DNA of 64,000 bases from Porpolomopsis calyptriformis (lineage: Eukaryota; Basidiomycota; Agaricomycetes; Agaricales; Hygrophoraceae): the NCBI GenBank assembly GCA_951640195.1, contig OX621168.1, positions 1,178,001-1,242,000 on the forward strand. Direction: 5' to 3'. The notes under the pieces were generated by a model. The model was not told the origin of the DNA, did not search any database, and saw only the letters and a program-made list of their open reading frames with translations. Positions 51,560 to 63,667 of this stretch are shown piece after piece (position 1 is the stretch's first letter; each line of letters opens with the position of its first letter). A program made the translations under genes and the position numbers.

Positions 51560-54277
51560 GCCCCAACAACAGCAGGGTCCACAAGGCAATATTCCCCCCC
51601 CTCCCCCTCAAAACGGCCAGGACTTCACACTCTCCAGTGTCTTGCACTTCTTGCAGACAGAGTGGAGAAGATACGAACGCGACCGTAATGAATGGGAGAT
51701 CGAGAGGGCTGAAATGAGGGTCCGTCTCTCCTTCCTCCGTACCCCTCCTCATCTCCAACTCCAGATTACAGGCTCGTATTGCCCTCCTTGAGGGTGAACG
51801 CCGTTCATTCGAAAATGTCAAACTCGACCTATTGCGTCGGATAAAAATGCTCGAGTATGCTCTCCGTATGGAACGGTGCGTGTCTTCTTTCGTCCTTCCC
51901 ACACCCGAGACGACGTGCCACCAACCCCAGCTCTAAACAACTCACACAACCGAGCTCCCAATCCGTCCCTCCCACGAAGCTCGCATCCAACCCAGCTTCG
52001 TCCTCACAAAAAGATGAAAAGGAAGATAGCAGCGGCAGCTCCCCCCGCAGCGAAGGTATCTCTCTAGATTTAGTTCAGCTCGCTTCCTCTAACCTCCTCG
52101 TAGATTCACCGTTACCTCCGGAACGTATACCCAATGGCGTAGCCCCTCCCACAACGGGCAGACCAAACTCGTGGGCAGGTGCCAACTGGCCAAATGGGCC
52201 CGCCGGCTCAGCGGCAGCTGGCCTTGGTAAACCACCACCAGGTCGTGATCCAAAGAGCAGAGCAAAAAGTCGAGATTACCTGAAACAGTGCGTTACTCGT
52301 TCACCTGTCTCATTTCTTGCGAGCACCGCCGCCGCCAATTCTGAGCGCGTTCTACAGGTGCCTACAGGAAGTATCTTACTTGACCTCTCCCCAAGCTATG
52401 AATCCTTTGCCTAATCGCCCGCTACTGAATAATCCCTCCCTGCCACTTACATTACCCAATGTCCCTTCGTTCGAGCAAATGGCTTACAATGGTCGGCCGC
52501 GAAAAGTCATGCCAGAAGCCGGCAAAGAATTTCCCTTACTTAATGGCATGAGTATGTTGTCTGGCCCATCATCAGGTCCCACATCATCAGCCGGTCAGAT
52601 ACCACCACTTGAACGCAATAACCCAATGGGTTCCGTCATGCTCCAACAACAAAGTCAGCAACCTCCGCCAGCTGGTCAACTAGGGCAAATGCAACAACAG
52701 CAAGGCTTTGGACATCAATCAAATCAATCACCAACGGAAAAAGACAAAGATGGCGAGTCAGAGGCCCGACAGCTGACAGCTATCTTCCGACCTGATGATG
52801 CTGGCGAATGGAAGGAGAAGTTGAGATTGTCCCATGAAGCAGCGGAACAAGCTAGGCTAGAACGACTGAGCACAGGTTTGTTGGGTATGGATGGCCCATG
52901 GGATAGACGCCGAGATGACGAGGATGATGTGAAAGATGAGGACCCTGAAGTGGATGAAGAAGATTCAAGCGGAATTGGTGAAAGTGATGGCAGCAAAATT
53001 TGGAGGGCAAAAAGGACACTCAGGAAGTCAGTCGCTGAATCCGGTTCTGGCGAATCGTCGCCGTTCGATCGTAACTGATGTGTCTGCTAGTCATTTGGAT
53101 GCCGTCCGAGCGATAGCGTCCCACCCTCATGAACTATGTATCGCGACGGGAGGCGACGATTGTACGGTAAAAATATGGCGCATGGACGTCACAGGTCTCG
53201 CCTCGTCCGCGTATGTACTTTTCATTCTCATCATCTCACCAAGAGCGTTCTTGACTGGATGAACAGCGCCCGTCCGACGACCGAAGTCGAACCTCAGCTG
53301 ACCTTGCGGGGGCACTCTGCGGCCATCACACGGCTGCTTCATGCACCTTCAAAACAGCTACTTTACTCGGCTTCTCTAGACTCGTCTATCCGTGTCTGGG
53401 CCCTCCCAGGGCAGTCACATACGACGTACGCGCCGTACGACGAGACCCGCGCGCGCGGCGAGCTCGTGGGACATACGGATGCCGTGTGGGACTTGGCTCT
53501 CGTTCATGACGAGAGTACGCTGATTAGCTGTGGCGCGGAGGGTGCTGTCAAAGTGTGGGATGTAAGCGGGCCTTCGGGAGGAGGCTCGTTGAGACTGACG
53601 TGGGGGTGGGCAGGATTGGATGGCCCAGAGGATGAGTCGGAGGGTGAGAGTTCAGCTGTGGGAGCGACTGCCGTGGAAGCTATCAAAACTGATCTGAAGA
53701 AGATTGCTGTCGCGTATCAAAATGCTGTTGTCAAAATTTTTGACATTGAGACTGGGAAGGAGATGGCTCGGTTGCCCAGTGATCTGAGTTATGGTAAGTG
53801 ATTGACCCAGTTAGGCTTTTAGACTGAGGAAGATGACTTTCATTTTGCCTTAGATGGTACCCCGGCTACGCAGATCAATCGGATCGTCTCACATCCAACG
53901 ACGAATCTCCTTGTAACTGCACATGAGGATAAATTTATACGAATTTTCGACATTGTGACAGGTCGGTACTTGCACACTTTGATATCCACCAGTTAATGAT
54001 GTTGTCAGTAGGACAATGCACACACTCGATGTTGGCGCATCTGGATGGAGTCACTTCACTGTCGATCGACGCTGCTGGGTTCTCATTGGTATCTGGGAGC
54101 CACGACTGTTCGGTACGGTTCTGGGATTTGCTCGGTTCGCGAGCATGCACACAGGAAATCACGACACATCGGGAAAAGGCGCGAGAGGGGGTGCTCGACG
54201 TCGAGTTTCATCCGTCGCTGCCTTTCATGGCGAGTGCAGGGGCGGATGGGGTTGTGAAACTATACGCGTCGTCGTAA
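51465..54277 (+). CDS. FAR8: Striatin family protein (STRIPAK scaffold)
   Basis: Regulatory B-type subunit of PP2A in the STRIPAK complex, needed in fungi for cell fusion and sexual development. The N-terminus holds a poly-Gln tract and PPPPP run, then the coiled coil [21 protein letters not shown] with the caveolin-binding-like aromatic segment, ERAEMR joined by splicing to [17 protein letters not shown] disordered centre (about 51930-52760) and an acidic stretch (about 52910-52990) follow. C-terminal WD40 repeats run from about 53090: [69 protein letters not shown] and [15 protein letters not shown] at 51465 is the first in the conserved frame; an alternative is 51351. The stop is TAA at 54275-54277. 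Confidence 0.94.
51523..51575 (+). repeat. CAG/CAA repeat encoding poly-Gln in striatin
   Basis: Mostly CAG and some CAA/CCC codons encode about 18 glutamines with two serines and one proline interrupting. Variable length between strains is expected. Confidence 0.85.
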
Positions 54278-55064
54278 CATGCAAACTGTTTTCACGCCAA
54301 ATCGGTTCTATGATACTTGGTTTCTACGTTACCAATTTTTGCTGATAGATTGGGGGTACCAGACAATACACTGCGGAAACTCCAGATTAGCATGGCCCTC
54401 TTTGAAGGAGAATGACTGGATGTTATCGTAGCTAGGCATCATCGTCGGAGTTGTAGGTAACGAATATAATACATATCCGGCTCGTTTAGCTATCTCGACT
54501 CCAACTGTTTGACGATCTCTGTGGCTCCAAATACCACGCCGACGACGCAATCTTCAAGCTAAGTTGCTATCATGTGACCTCAAAGCCATTCACTAACCCA
54601 CCAAGTATTGCCGCTGTTCCCAACTTGTCGTGACAGATCTCATCCATCTGCCGTTCACTGTTGATACAGACCTGCATCGGAACCCATTTGCTGGCAAGTT
54701 TTTCTTTTCAAAAATTCTGTGTACTGACTATTTCCGAATAAAATTTTTGATTAAGGGGGCGAGCCAATTAAATTATAAATTAAGCAACTAACTGTACTAG
54801 CGAATTCGCCAGACGTCCTCAAATGGTATCCGTTGGGTCAGGCTAATCTGATACATACACGGGGAAACCGCTTGTTTGATTCATTTAGTCTGATCGTAAC
54901 GGACGCGATCAGACGAAATGAATGATTAGCAGGATCATATCCGGTAACTCGACACCCAGATTAGGGAAGGACTCCAGGACGACGATTTTTCTGTTTCGTG
55001 ATATAAAAATCGAGGTACTCGTCTCTGTCCTGTCTGACAGCTGGTCTTTCACACTTTATTTTCT
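54278..55064 (+). other. Intergenic, possible decayed minus-strand gene end
   Basis: About 790 bp between striatin and the secreted-protein gene. On the minus strand around 54490-54700 a spliced reading (intron about 54560-54600) ends LEDCVVGVVFGATEIVKQ and looks protein-like, but I cannot find a start or further exons. I do not claim a gene. The rest, AT-rich near 54720-54800, shows nothing. Confidence 0.3.
55002..55008 (+). promoter_or_regulatory. TATA box of the secreted-protein gene
   Basis: TATAAAA 57 bp before the ATG at 55065, followed by a CT-rich stretch (about 55020-55063) that contains tctgtcctgtctgacag. This is the classic layout of a strongly expressed fungal promoter and supports the gene model below. 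Confidence 0.5.
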
Positions 55065-56112
55065 ATGCATCTCTCAAAGATCACCACGCTCGCCTTTCTT
55101 GTTGTCAGTGCTACAGCTATTCCTCCCTTTCGTTTCTGGTCAGTTAATTCAAGGACTTCCTCGATGACCGCTGACCTTGTAATTCGCCGTCAGGCATCGT
55201 ACTGGGCGCGTGGATTTGCGATCCGAGATCCATGATGTCATCTCTGATCTGTCATACCAGGCACTCCTCTTCAAAGGCGTCTCCCCATTTATTGTGAGGG
55301 AAACGAGTGCCCGGTCCTTGCGTAGATCATGATCTTTTTGTTATTTAGAAACCATGATCCAATCGGTGAGCGCTTGAAGGCGGTAACGGTGAGCTATATT
55401 TTTCTGTTAATGACACCCCATAATATATCTGGGGTCTTTGGGTCTTTGGGCTAGGCCGCGAAGGTAAGCCCCCCCCCGTCGAAAAAAAAAATACATGCAC
55501 GCCTAATTAATCCATCATGGTTCTGGTCTGGTTAGCCACCAAATTTCAACGCCCTGTCTACCACGAAACCACGTCCGGAGCGATCCTCGATCATGCCAAA
55601 CATGGCATTGACTTATCAAATGTGGCAGGCGAATGGGCACGCGCCAACCCCACCCAAGAGTGGGCACGAGGACGTACACGCGGGCTGGAAGGCTGGATCA
55701 GTTAGGCAGGCTACTCAGGGACGAACAGGGCCAGACTTGGAGCTCAAAGTTGAACATGTTGCCGATCGGAAGGCGTTGGTGGTGGCCGAGAGCAAACATG
55801 AGAGGCCAAAAACGCAACCGGTAGCAGAGAAAGTTGAGGGCGCTGGTCATGGGAAGACTCTGCAGGCTTTAAAGCAGAAATCCGAGCATGTTGTGGATGG
55901 GAAAGTCTTGAAGGTGGACGAGAGCAAAGGAGAAAGGCCAAGGACTCAGTGGATAGCGGGGAAGGAAGATCCAAAGGATCAAACCCAAACGTCATTGATC
56001 GGTGAAATGCTTTGCTTTCACTTGTTTTTTTGCCCCACTGATGGACGTGTAACTCATTGAAGAAAAGTCGCATGAGACCAAAGTCGGATATGAGAAGGGC
56101 GGACATGGGTGA
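55065..56112 (+). CDS. Predicted secreted lysine-rich protein, unknown function
   Basis: No recognised family. Reconstructed exons: 55065-55138, 55261-55293, 55349-55388, 55455-55463 (9 nt), 55536-56001 and 56063-56112, all with GT...AG ends. Together they give 672 nt, 223 codons plus stop. The first exon encodes a signal peptide (MHLSKITTLAFLVVSATA, then IPPF). The mature part is basic, Lys/Glu-rich, without cysteines, and contains two imperfect repeats beginning EHVADRKALVVAESKHERPK and EHVVDGKVLKVDESKGERPR. The model rests on splice-phase consistency, the signal peptide and an upstream TATA box; no homologue is known to me. Some of the small exons may be wrong. The protein could be a small secreted or effector-like protein (inference). 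Confidence 0.5.
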
Positions 56113-56407
56113 GAAGAGACAATCAATGTAATGTAGACAGGGCGCACTATGTTATGGGCAAGCTAATCAGGAAAGTGGCATCAGCAGTGCGTTTGGTTAG
56201 TCGTCTCCCTCGATCAAAGCCATAAGCTCAATAAACGTGGTACATCCTCGTCTATTCATACACAGGATATCATTGGAGGAGGCAGATCTTTCTGACAATG
56301 AATCGTTAGCATAGCAAACAAGTGAAATAAAGCTTCGTAAACCCTCGAGCGGCCTTTGGATACAGTCTAATATATCAAAGGCTTGTAGCCCATTCGGTCA
56401 GTGAAAA

Positions 56408-57859
56408 TCAGTCTTCCATTGCAAGCCAAGTGGTAACCGTATGAATTTCCTCGTTAATTGTTAGCGTCTCGAGTCGCGGGCAAGCTTGGATGATTGAACG
56501 AGCAAAAATCTGTGGGACCATTTCGTTGCGTGGATAAGATTGAAACGTTAAGAGGCGCAATGTAGGGAACAGTGCCAGCCACTTTGGGAGAACCAAAAGC
56601 GTGCTTGCGCTGAATTCGCTAATGAGCAACTCCAAGTCAATGATGGGATACAGCAAGCGCTCAACCCGGCTGTCATCATTTGCGTCCACGTCAAGCCACG
56701 CAATGAGAGACTTGTTTTGTTGAGTGAACCTAATGGATAGCTCAACCTCTTTTGGACGGCGGCTGACATATTCCAGCGCATTGTTCATAATATGAGGGTC
56801 GAACACGTAGGTGTTTCTACCTGGAGATGCATCGAGGGAGATATTATGGAGAGATGGGAGTGCAGTGAAATCTTCCAGAAGGAACACAATCGATTCGTCG
56901 TTTGAAACCAGCCTGGTAAGCTTGGGAAGAAAAAAAGTGGGGCATTCAGGGCCTTTTTGTGAGAAACCTCGACATTCAAGAGAAGTGATAGTTGGGTGGC
57001 GAGCAAGAAATGCAGCGACAGAGGTGAATGGGAGCTCAAGTGCATTGTCTCGGATGCAAAATTCGGAGAGGGTGTCGGAATGGATAGCTGAAAGAACGTC
57101 GTTCCAGTGGACCGTTTTGAAAATGTGTATATTTTCGAGGGTAAGACTGGTGATGGGAGAGGCATTGATGAGATTGGTAGTCCAGTGGAGGAATGGGCCA
57201 TCAGCAAGTGGACTCAAATCCATGTCAAGAAATCTCAACTTGGATGCAGGAATGACGTCCAGCGAGTCGATGTGTTCTGCCACTGGGGGTTTTCGCCAAA
57301 TCCCCCGCAATGAAGCAGTGAGACCACGGGAGATCGTCACCAAACTGACACGTCGTGCTTTCCGTTCACTGATGGGATAGGGATGTGTGAAGCTGGGACC
57401 ATGGCCAACGTACAATGTTTTGCAGGATTTGGCGATGATGGTGGTGAGAAGACGACGAAAAGCCTTGACAAAACAAGCTTCATCCTCCCAGCGTCTACCG
57501 GGTGAGGAGATACCATGTGGACAAAGCTGTACAGTTCTCACAGATGATAACTTGGCAATTAGGCCTTCCAGTCCACGGATTTCACTCAAATAGCCACTCG
57601 CGGTGAAATCGATGTAGAGATATTGACAGGAAGTGAGCTGGGTGGAAATCCTGAGAAAGGGAAGGACGTCAAAATCTTTTCCCAGGCGAAGGTGAACCAC
57701 ATGTAATGGGTTCGGCATATTGTGGCGGGAAAGGTAGTGTGAGGTTACAATGATGTTCAGGTGCCTGCAGGATTTAGCCAGTGCGAGGAGCGCTGCGTTA
57801 TCCAAGTCATCGAATATTTCGAGAGCAAGCTCGTTGGGAAGGTCCAAGAATGTACCCAT
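56408..57859 (-). CDS. F-box protein, single exon
   Basis: A 483-residue protein starting MGTFLDLPNELALEIFDDLD, a textbook F-box (residues about 3-40: LPNELALEIFDDLDNAALLALAKSCRHLN). F-box proteins recruit substrates to SCF ubiquitin ligase through Skp1. The rest has leucine-rich segments (LDMDLSPLADGPF, SLTLENIHIF, ITSLECRGFS, TRLVSNDES), suggesting LRR-like repeats that bind substrate. Unlike its neighbours it has no intron. This fits the large, fast-evolving F-box families of basidiomycetes, in which most members have no known function. Confidence 0.9.
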   Translation of the reverse strand: MGTFLDLPNELALEIFDDLDNAALLALAKSCRHLNIIVTSHYLSRHNMPNPLHVVHLRLGKDFDVLPFLRISTQLTSCQYLYIDFTASGYLSEIRGLEGLIAKLSSVRTVQLCPHGISSPGRRWEDEACFVKAFRRLLTTIIAKSCKTLYVGHGPSFTHPYPISERKARRVSLVTISRGLTASLRGIWRKPPVAEHIDSLDVIPASKLRFLDMDLSPLADGPFLHWTTNLINASPITSLTLENIHIFKTVHWNDVLSAIHSDTLSEFCIRDNALELPFTSVAAFLARHPTITSLECRGFSQKGPECPTFFLPKLTRLVSNDESIVFLLEDFTALPSLHNISLDASPGRNTYVFDPHIMNNALEYVSRRPKEVELSIRFTQQNKSLIAWLDVDANDDSRVERLLYPIIDLELLISEFSASTLLVLPKWLALFPTLRLLTFQSYPRNEMVPQIFARSIIQACPRLETLTINEEIHTVTTWLAMED

Positions 57860-58094
57860 CGTCTGCCTCTGCGCTCTTATTAATTATTAATTATCGCAAT
57901 CTTGTCACTCACTGATCAGTACCGAAGTATTCGTGGTCAAGCAACAGTCGACGGATTGATTCAGTCAATTCGGGCTTTGATGGATGATAAGGAATAAAGC
58001 CCGAAATGGCATAACACGAGATTGGTAGCCAGACCGCGAGGCTGGAGATAGATATCCAAAAAGATATTATTCCTCAGAAATATTGTGAGGGTAT

Positions 58095-60071
58095 TTACTT
58101 TCGTAGCACATGTGGTTCGATATTCGGAGACTGCACCAAAGCTTTCCATAGTTGCCGCCATGATAATGGGCTACCCTAAATTTATGATAAACATCTCGGA
58201 GGTGGTTCGAAAAATCGGGCTTGGAAACGCACTATATCTCTTTGCATTATGCAAAAGGTTCCGTCATGTCCCCCGCAACTGAATGCTTCCACGTCGACCC
58301 ACCCTTTGAACATCACTTTCCGCCGGTCATAACCTCCCACTCGGAGTCGGGTCTGACCCTGATCGCCGTTCGCCGCAGGCGCTTGCTTGCACTTCACACC
58401 CATGTTTTCTAAGCTCTCCTGGATGAGGGGCATCAGGAGAGAAGGTCCGAGGGCAGCGTAGAAGCGAGTAAGATGAGGGGTATAACGGCTTCCGTGTTGT
58501 GTTTGCGACTGATAGGAGAGTTGTGAGAACGTGGATGAGAACGACATGAGCTGAACGCACGAAAAGGAGGAGAGTCTGCGTGAACTGAGAGCTATGCGAG
58601 GCAGACAACATGACTTGATCTCCATCTTCTTCCACTCCACTTCTGAATGAAGAATTCAGCTCTGGGAAACGCTCAGCTTTTCGTGCAACTCACGAGTTTA
58701 GGGCAACATCTGGCGCGACAAGGTCGAGATCGCCCGTCATCCGTAATGCTTCAGTGAGCTTATCGGCTAGAGCACCTACGCCTTGTTGTGCGATCTGACT
58801 GGGGCTATTGTTAAAGTATGTTCAGCGTGGGACCGAAACAACACTGAGAGAGTGTTCTGTACCGTAGGCACCAGGGATGTTGAAAGACGTCGCCTAGAAC
58901 CATCCGCCGAGAAGGATCAACAGTCAGCATAGCACATAGCAAGGCTGCACGAAAAACGTCAGTCACTTTTGACGTGAGTGAGATCAATTGAAGCTGACTG
59001 ACACAAGGCTTCAGGGCTAAGCTTGTTCCAAGGTGCCTCCCGGAATATTTCCCCAGATAGATATCGACGGTATTCCGGACTACGCTGCGTCGGCTCATCC
59101 CAAGGGGTATCTGATACGAGACGGTGAGTGCGAAGATTTTGTGCCCCTGGGAATTGCTCACTGCCACAGAGAAGAGTGAACAAGATGACCCCAACTCCCC
59201 AAACATCAACGGGCTCAGCCTCGTAGGCAGTATTGGAGTTGAGCTGGCGTGAGCGGTTGTCAATGACAAGATACGAACGGAGATAACATTATCTGTTACC
59301 TCTGGAGCAACATAAGGTAAGCTTCCACATCTCTCTGTTAATTGACGTGTTTTCCCGCTCTCCTTCAGTTTGAAAACTGCCGACAGTCCAAAATCAGATA
59401 TTTTAAGATTTCCTAAAACATCAAGTAGAATGTTTTCGGGCTTGAGATCTCTGTGGCAGACTCCTTGCTCATGCACATAGTTCTATATCTCTTCGCTTTA
59501 GATAAAAACAAAATAGGGAATACAGGCGCTCACCATCCCAGCTACTAGTTGGATAAAGTAGAATTGTGCGACATCTTCGCCGACACCAATATCTGGCGCT
59601 GTGATGGATTGACGGTGAGGGATATCCTTGGAATGTACACGGGTGTGATTTACCAATCTTATCGAACAGATCGCCACCACCAGCAAACTCCAGAAGTATG
59701 TAGATCCCGGGGACAAATTGTTCCTTGTGTTCAGGTTCCACCACGACTGCGTTCAGGAATTCGAGGACATTGGCGTGTTTCAGAACCGAATGCACGCGTA
59801 TCTCTTTCTCCACCAGTTTCCGATCTTTATCGAGGGTGCTCTCGGTCAGAGCGACAAACTTACACGCAGCTACGCGATGGTCTTCAATGTTGACCGCACG
59901 GAACACACTGTTTGTGACAATCAGGGCTGGAATCGAAAGAGACGCGCTGCGCGCACGTCGAAAAGCCGCCTCCGCCGATCGGCTGTACGAGGTCGTATCC
60001 TATGACAATTCGAGAGTGAGAAATCCGAGAAAGAATGAGGCCCGCGTACCAAGAATTTTGGGGTACTTCAT
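58095..60071 (-). CDS. CHK1: Checkpoint kinase Chk1
   Basis: Ser/Thr kinase that halts the cell cycle after DNA damage, phosphorylated by Rad3/ATR. Start ATG at 60071 with two short introns gives [25 protein letters not shown], a Gly-rich loop, then VAACKFVAL (the ATP-binding Lys). The kinase core continues with [25 protein letters not shown] (catalytic loop), [11 protein letters not shown] and [11 protein letters not shown]. The activation segment is followed by LFTLLCG and [12 protein letters not shown]-terminal KA1 domain follows ([39 protein letters not shown]); an intron then joins [17 protein letters not shown] and VLRK, with TAA at 58095-58097. This exon is easy to miss because the preceding frame runs into a different tail. 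Confidence 0.95.
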
Positions 60072-60380
60072 CTGTTAATGTCAGGTTTTTAAACAGAGCA
60101 ATCGACTCTAAATGTGACGGTGACGACTGTCGGGTGTATCACGTGAATGTGACAAGTGACAATATTGCGGCCAGCCTCCACAGAGTACGCGATGTAGGCG
60201 TAAGTCGAACAGGGCAATCATTTTGCGCCAATGTGAGATAGTTGAATGGGTTTTGTCCTTGGAATTTATGGGGTGATGGCTACGACGAAAATCTGCACGG
60301 CCATCAAAAGACTAAAGCAGAATCTCAGACTCGAACTCCGTTCATGCATCCGCTGATTACTTGCTTCAGACCTCCGAAGA
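60072..60380 (+). promoter_or_regulatory. Divergent upstream region of CHK1 and the Ser/Pro-rich gene; CACGTG at 60140-60145
   Basis: About 310 bp with no gene. One TCACGTGA lies 69 bp upstream of the CHK1 start. No other element stands out. Confidence 0.4.
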
Positions 60381-63300
60381 ATGAGTCAGATTTTTTCTAA
60401 AGATGCTGTTACGCACAACGAAAAAGTATTCACCCATTACGCGACCAAGCTATCATCAAAAGAGCTTTCGACGTACGTCATGTTTGCGGACCGACTGAGT
60501 ACATGGTTGAGGTCTGACAAGGCTTATTATCCCGATGCGAGGCCGAAAGTAGGTATCCTTCACCCATATGTGTACAGCTCTCTATTCACAACTTTTGGGA
60601 ATGTAGATATTGGATCTCCTTGAGGCATGAACCACGACCCTGATTTATGTGTATCAAATCCAACCTATACATTTTCAGGTCGCTTATTCGACAATTTGTG
60701 AGGTAGCGGGCATCACTCCATGGCAGCCCGTTTGCCCTGCAATCACTCTCCCCATTGAAAAACATTGGGTTGCAGCTTATGTTCTACTCGTGCAATCGGT
60801 GATTCCATATGCAGCACATTTTGTTGAACCAAACGACCGAGGTTATTATAACTTCATCTCCCCTTCCAGCAGAACACTGATGTGTATTTTTAATAGACCG
60901 GCTGCATAGGATAACTTCTACTATCAGTATTCCTCTCGCTACCCCACTTGCCATACCAATGGCGCAGCCCTCGTCATCATCGATACCCGAGCCACTTGGG
61001 CATTTATTACCGTTATCTTCAAGCCAGGCATACCAAATATCGTCTAGTCGCACAAACAATCTAATCGACACGGTTCGTGAGCTTTTCAGATAATATACGC
61101 ACTAACTCATAAACGAAGCCTATTCAGCCCACTTTCGTCCCACCTTTTGGAATAACCCCCCAAAGTAGCCGATCCTCTGGCCAAGTTCCCCCTGTGGCTT
61201 CAACTAGCCTATCCTCAACGCAAACCATTCAACATGCTCCGGGGGTGTCATCGATCCCCACGGTTCCTGAAAATTCAGCACCCAAGCGACGGCCGAAGAA
61301 AAAGAAGCGCGATCTGGGCAACTATGAAGACTTCTTAATGGCCGATCTCGCGTGGTACAGAGAAAGGGAAGAGGCTAAATTATCTTCAAAAGTTAAATCC
61401 CCCACATCATCGCCACATGACCACACAATGGGCGTCACAGAAGGAACGTCGTCCTCAACGGTTCCTACCGCGCCAACACAATTGGAAGGATGTTCCCCAT
61501 TACCTTCTTCGATTCCAACCGACCCAAAGGAACCTGCTGACCTGCCCGATTCATCAACACGAGCGGAAACAATTTCGAGTGCTTGCCCGTCATCACCATC
61601 TGGCCACGTGGTTAATACACGTGCGACCGTTTCTTTTCAGTCCCTCGGGTGGCCTGCTCAAGAGACTTCTGTTTAGATCTTTCAGTTCCATTGAACATGG
61701 CAACGAGCGCTGATGATGACCAGTCCCTTCAAGTTGATTTGGCTTCATCGTCAATTCGATCAGAAATAGGTTCAGAAGTTACTTTATCCTCTTTATCGTT
61801 TACTCCGGCTAGGGATGTGTCTCTGGAAACCAGTATACCCCCTTCGATCCCATCGGAGACGATCTTGAATGCCCCCAATTTACCTTCGTGTCCCCCGGTT
61901 GATCCACCCGTACGCGTCGAGGACAAGTCTTTCTTTCCGACAATCCAGCCCTGTTCCCTCGTGCAGCCAGAGACAACTCCGGACATTCAGGCAGTCTCGC
62001 CTCCAGTTCCACCTGACCCTCGTTCAAATGCGCGGGTAATATCCTCCGACAGCAATTCTACTTCTCCGACGCCACCGAAGACAGCTCAAGATGGTTGCCC
62101 TCCCTCTATTCCACCCCTAGAGACGAGCTCTGTCGAAGCACCTCCTCTAAGGCTTCCACAAACCCCCTCAATACAACAAGAGACCATTTCGACGGCTCCC
62201 GCTCCGTCGTCCCCCTTGCGACTAGAACACCCTGCGAACCCTGCCAAGACATTCCCGGCTCCTTTACCTGCTCCTACTATGCAAGAGAGTATCGGGAGTA
62301 TTGGAATTGTTCAATCGCAAATAGGCATCGATAACGAAACTAGTCTTGACGAACCAGCTGACAACTCCAAAGGGCCACGATCTATGTCGACTTCTGACGG
62401 TTTCTCAGGTCACTTGGTTCGACCCGACACAAGCCATTCTTCGCCATTAGTTGCACCTATTGCCCCTGCAAAAATCATTTTATCACATCTTGGCTCTGGT
62501 TCGACTTTACCGCAATTACAGTCTGGTAGTGCTGCCATCGATGAAGCTTCTGATCCAGATTCGACGAAATCTAAAGAAGATCAATCTGTTGGCGAAAGCT
62601 CCCCAACCCCATTGGCCCTTGTCGATGAATCCGGGACTTCAGGTAAGAGACTCCAGCTCATCGTTTCCAATGAGCGTTTACAAGCCTCTTTATAGTCTTC
62701 GGGCCAGAGATGGTCATTGTCGCTTTGCAGCGAGGCTTACCCACCCAAGGAACGATCACTATCTCCTTCCTTATAGATGCCCTCCAATACGATCTCATCT
62801 CCAAATGGAAGAGCGGAGCCGAGACAGAAATGTGTGCTTTCTCGCTTCAAGTTCTCACTTCGTATCTTTATTTAGACGACTGATCTCTCTTTTACACAGC
62901 GACGTGAGCGACGCTTTATGTCTATCCCTGGCTTGCTACCCTTCCTCTGCGTTCCGGACCGCGTTGGCCAGAGGTACGGGAGAGCGCACGGTTGCCGAAA
63001 TCGCTTCTGGCCACTCGGTCTGGCCACGGTCGGGAGGTTTGAGCTTGCAAGCTAAATACAACCAAAAGAGACATTACTTCCCCTTGGCTCCTCCTATATT
63101 TGTGCGTGATCGATACACGCTTTCCCTTATATTTGTAAGTTACAAAAAAAAAAAAATTTCTTTTCTTTCGACAACAGGTCACGCCAAATAATTTCATGGA
63201 CGTCTCGGAGTTCCTGGAAGTGGGCGAAAATGTGATCAGCATTCGACAGCATCGTGATATGTCTGGATGCGTTTATGCTCTGCACGCCCACTTCCCGACG

Positions 63301-63423
63301 GCGGCACAACTGAAGGGGCTTGAGCAGAGACGCCAGGTCAATCGGGATTGGAGGGCATGGTTGAAGACGGCGGCAAGACCATGCGAGAGAACACCCCTGC
63401 CATGGCACGTTTATGGTGGATAA
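60381..63423 (+). CDS. Ser/Pro-rich protein with a conserved C-terminal domain, unknown function
   Basis: Not recognised with certainty. The start MSQIFSKDAVTHNEKVFTHY is helical for about 55 residues; a few small exons follow (about 60600-60900) that I cannot fix. Then a long disordered Ser/Pro/Thr-rich middle with a basic patch RRPKKKKRDLGNYEDFLMAD (about 61290-61340) continues to about 62640. After an intron the C-terminal domain starts PEMVIVALQRGLPTQG and continues to FMDVSEFLEVGENVISIRQ and YALHAHFPT, a beta-strand pattern that resembles the PINIT domain of Siz/PIAS SUMO ligases, with no SP-RING seen downstream. The end is TAA at 63421-63423. The basic patch could be a nuclear localisation signal. 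The joining of the two Ser-rich frames at 61670 is inferred from composition. Confidence 0.6.
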
Positions 63424-63667
63424 ATAGAGTCAACCCATGTAATGAAACACATACATACATACATAATTGAGAATATATGTGTGTAATATATGAATGGAAA
63501 GTTCACGCAGGCTATCCTTCTCGTTAGCTGTAGTAAAGAGTCGGAAAATGAATGGATGGATGAATCAAGTATCGAAAACATAAGGGGGAATCAAGAAAAA
63601 ATAATATCCATCCTGCGAGAAAAAAAAAGATCAACAGTAGGCTAGTTCAATTATCATAGTAAAAAAA
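63424..63667 (+). other. Intergenic between convergent genes
   Basis: AT-rich sequence of about 240 bp with a short acata/tgta-rich stretch near 63450-63490. It holds the 3' ends of the two convergent genes; nothing else is supported. Confidence 0.5.

Noticed and set aside
54329..54550. Small minus-strand ORF beyond striatin
   Set aside because: No start context, no domain, and the protein-like piece nearby needs another frame and exon; too little to call a gene.
55464..55500. C9 plus A10 homopolymer tract near 55470-55490 as a repeat element
   Set aside because: It is short and lies in a predicted intron of the secreted-protein gene; nothing suggests an element.
57961..58161. Separate small minus-strand gene after CHK1
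   Set aside because: The conserved CHK1 end ([17 protein letters not shown]) lies here in a different frame once a 63-nt-type intron is removed, so this frame is only its shadow.
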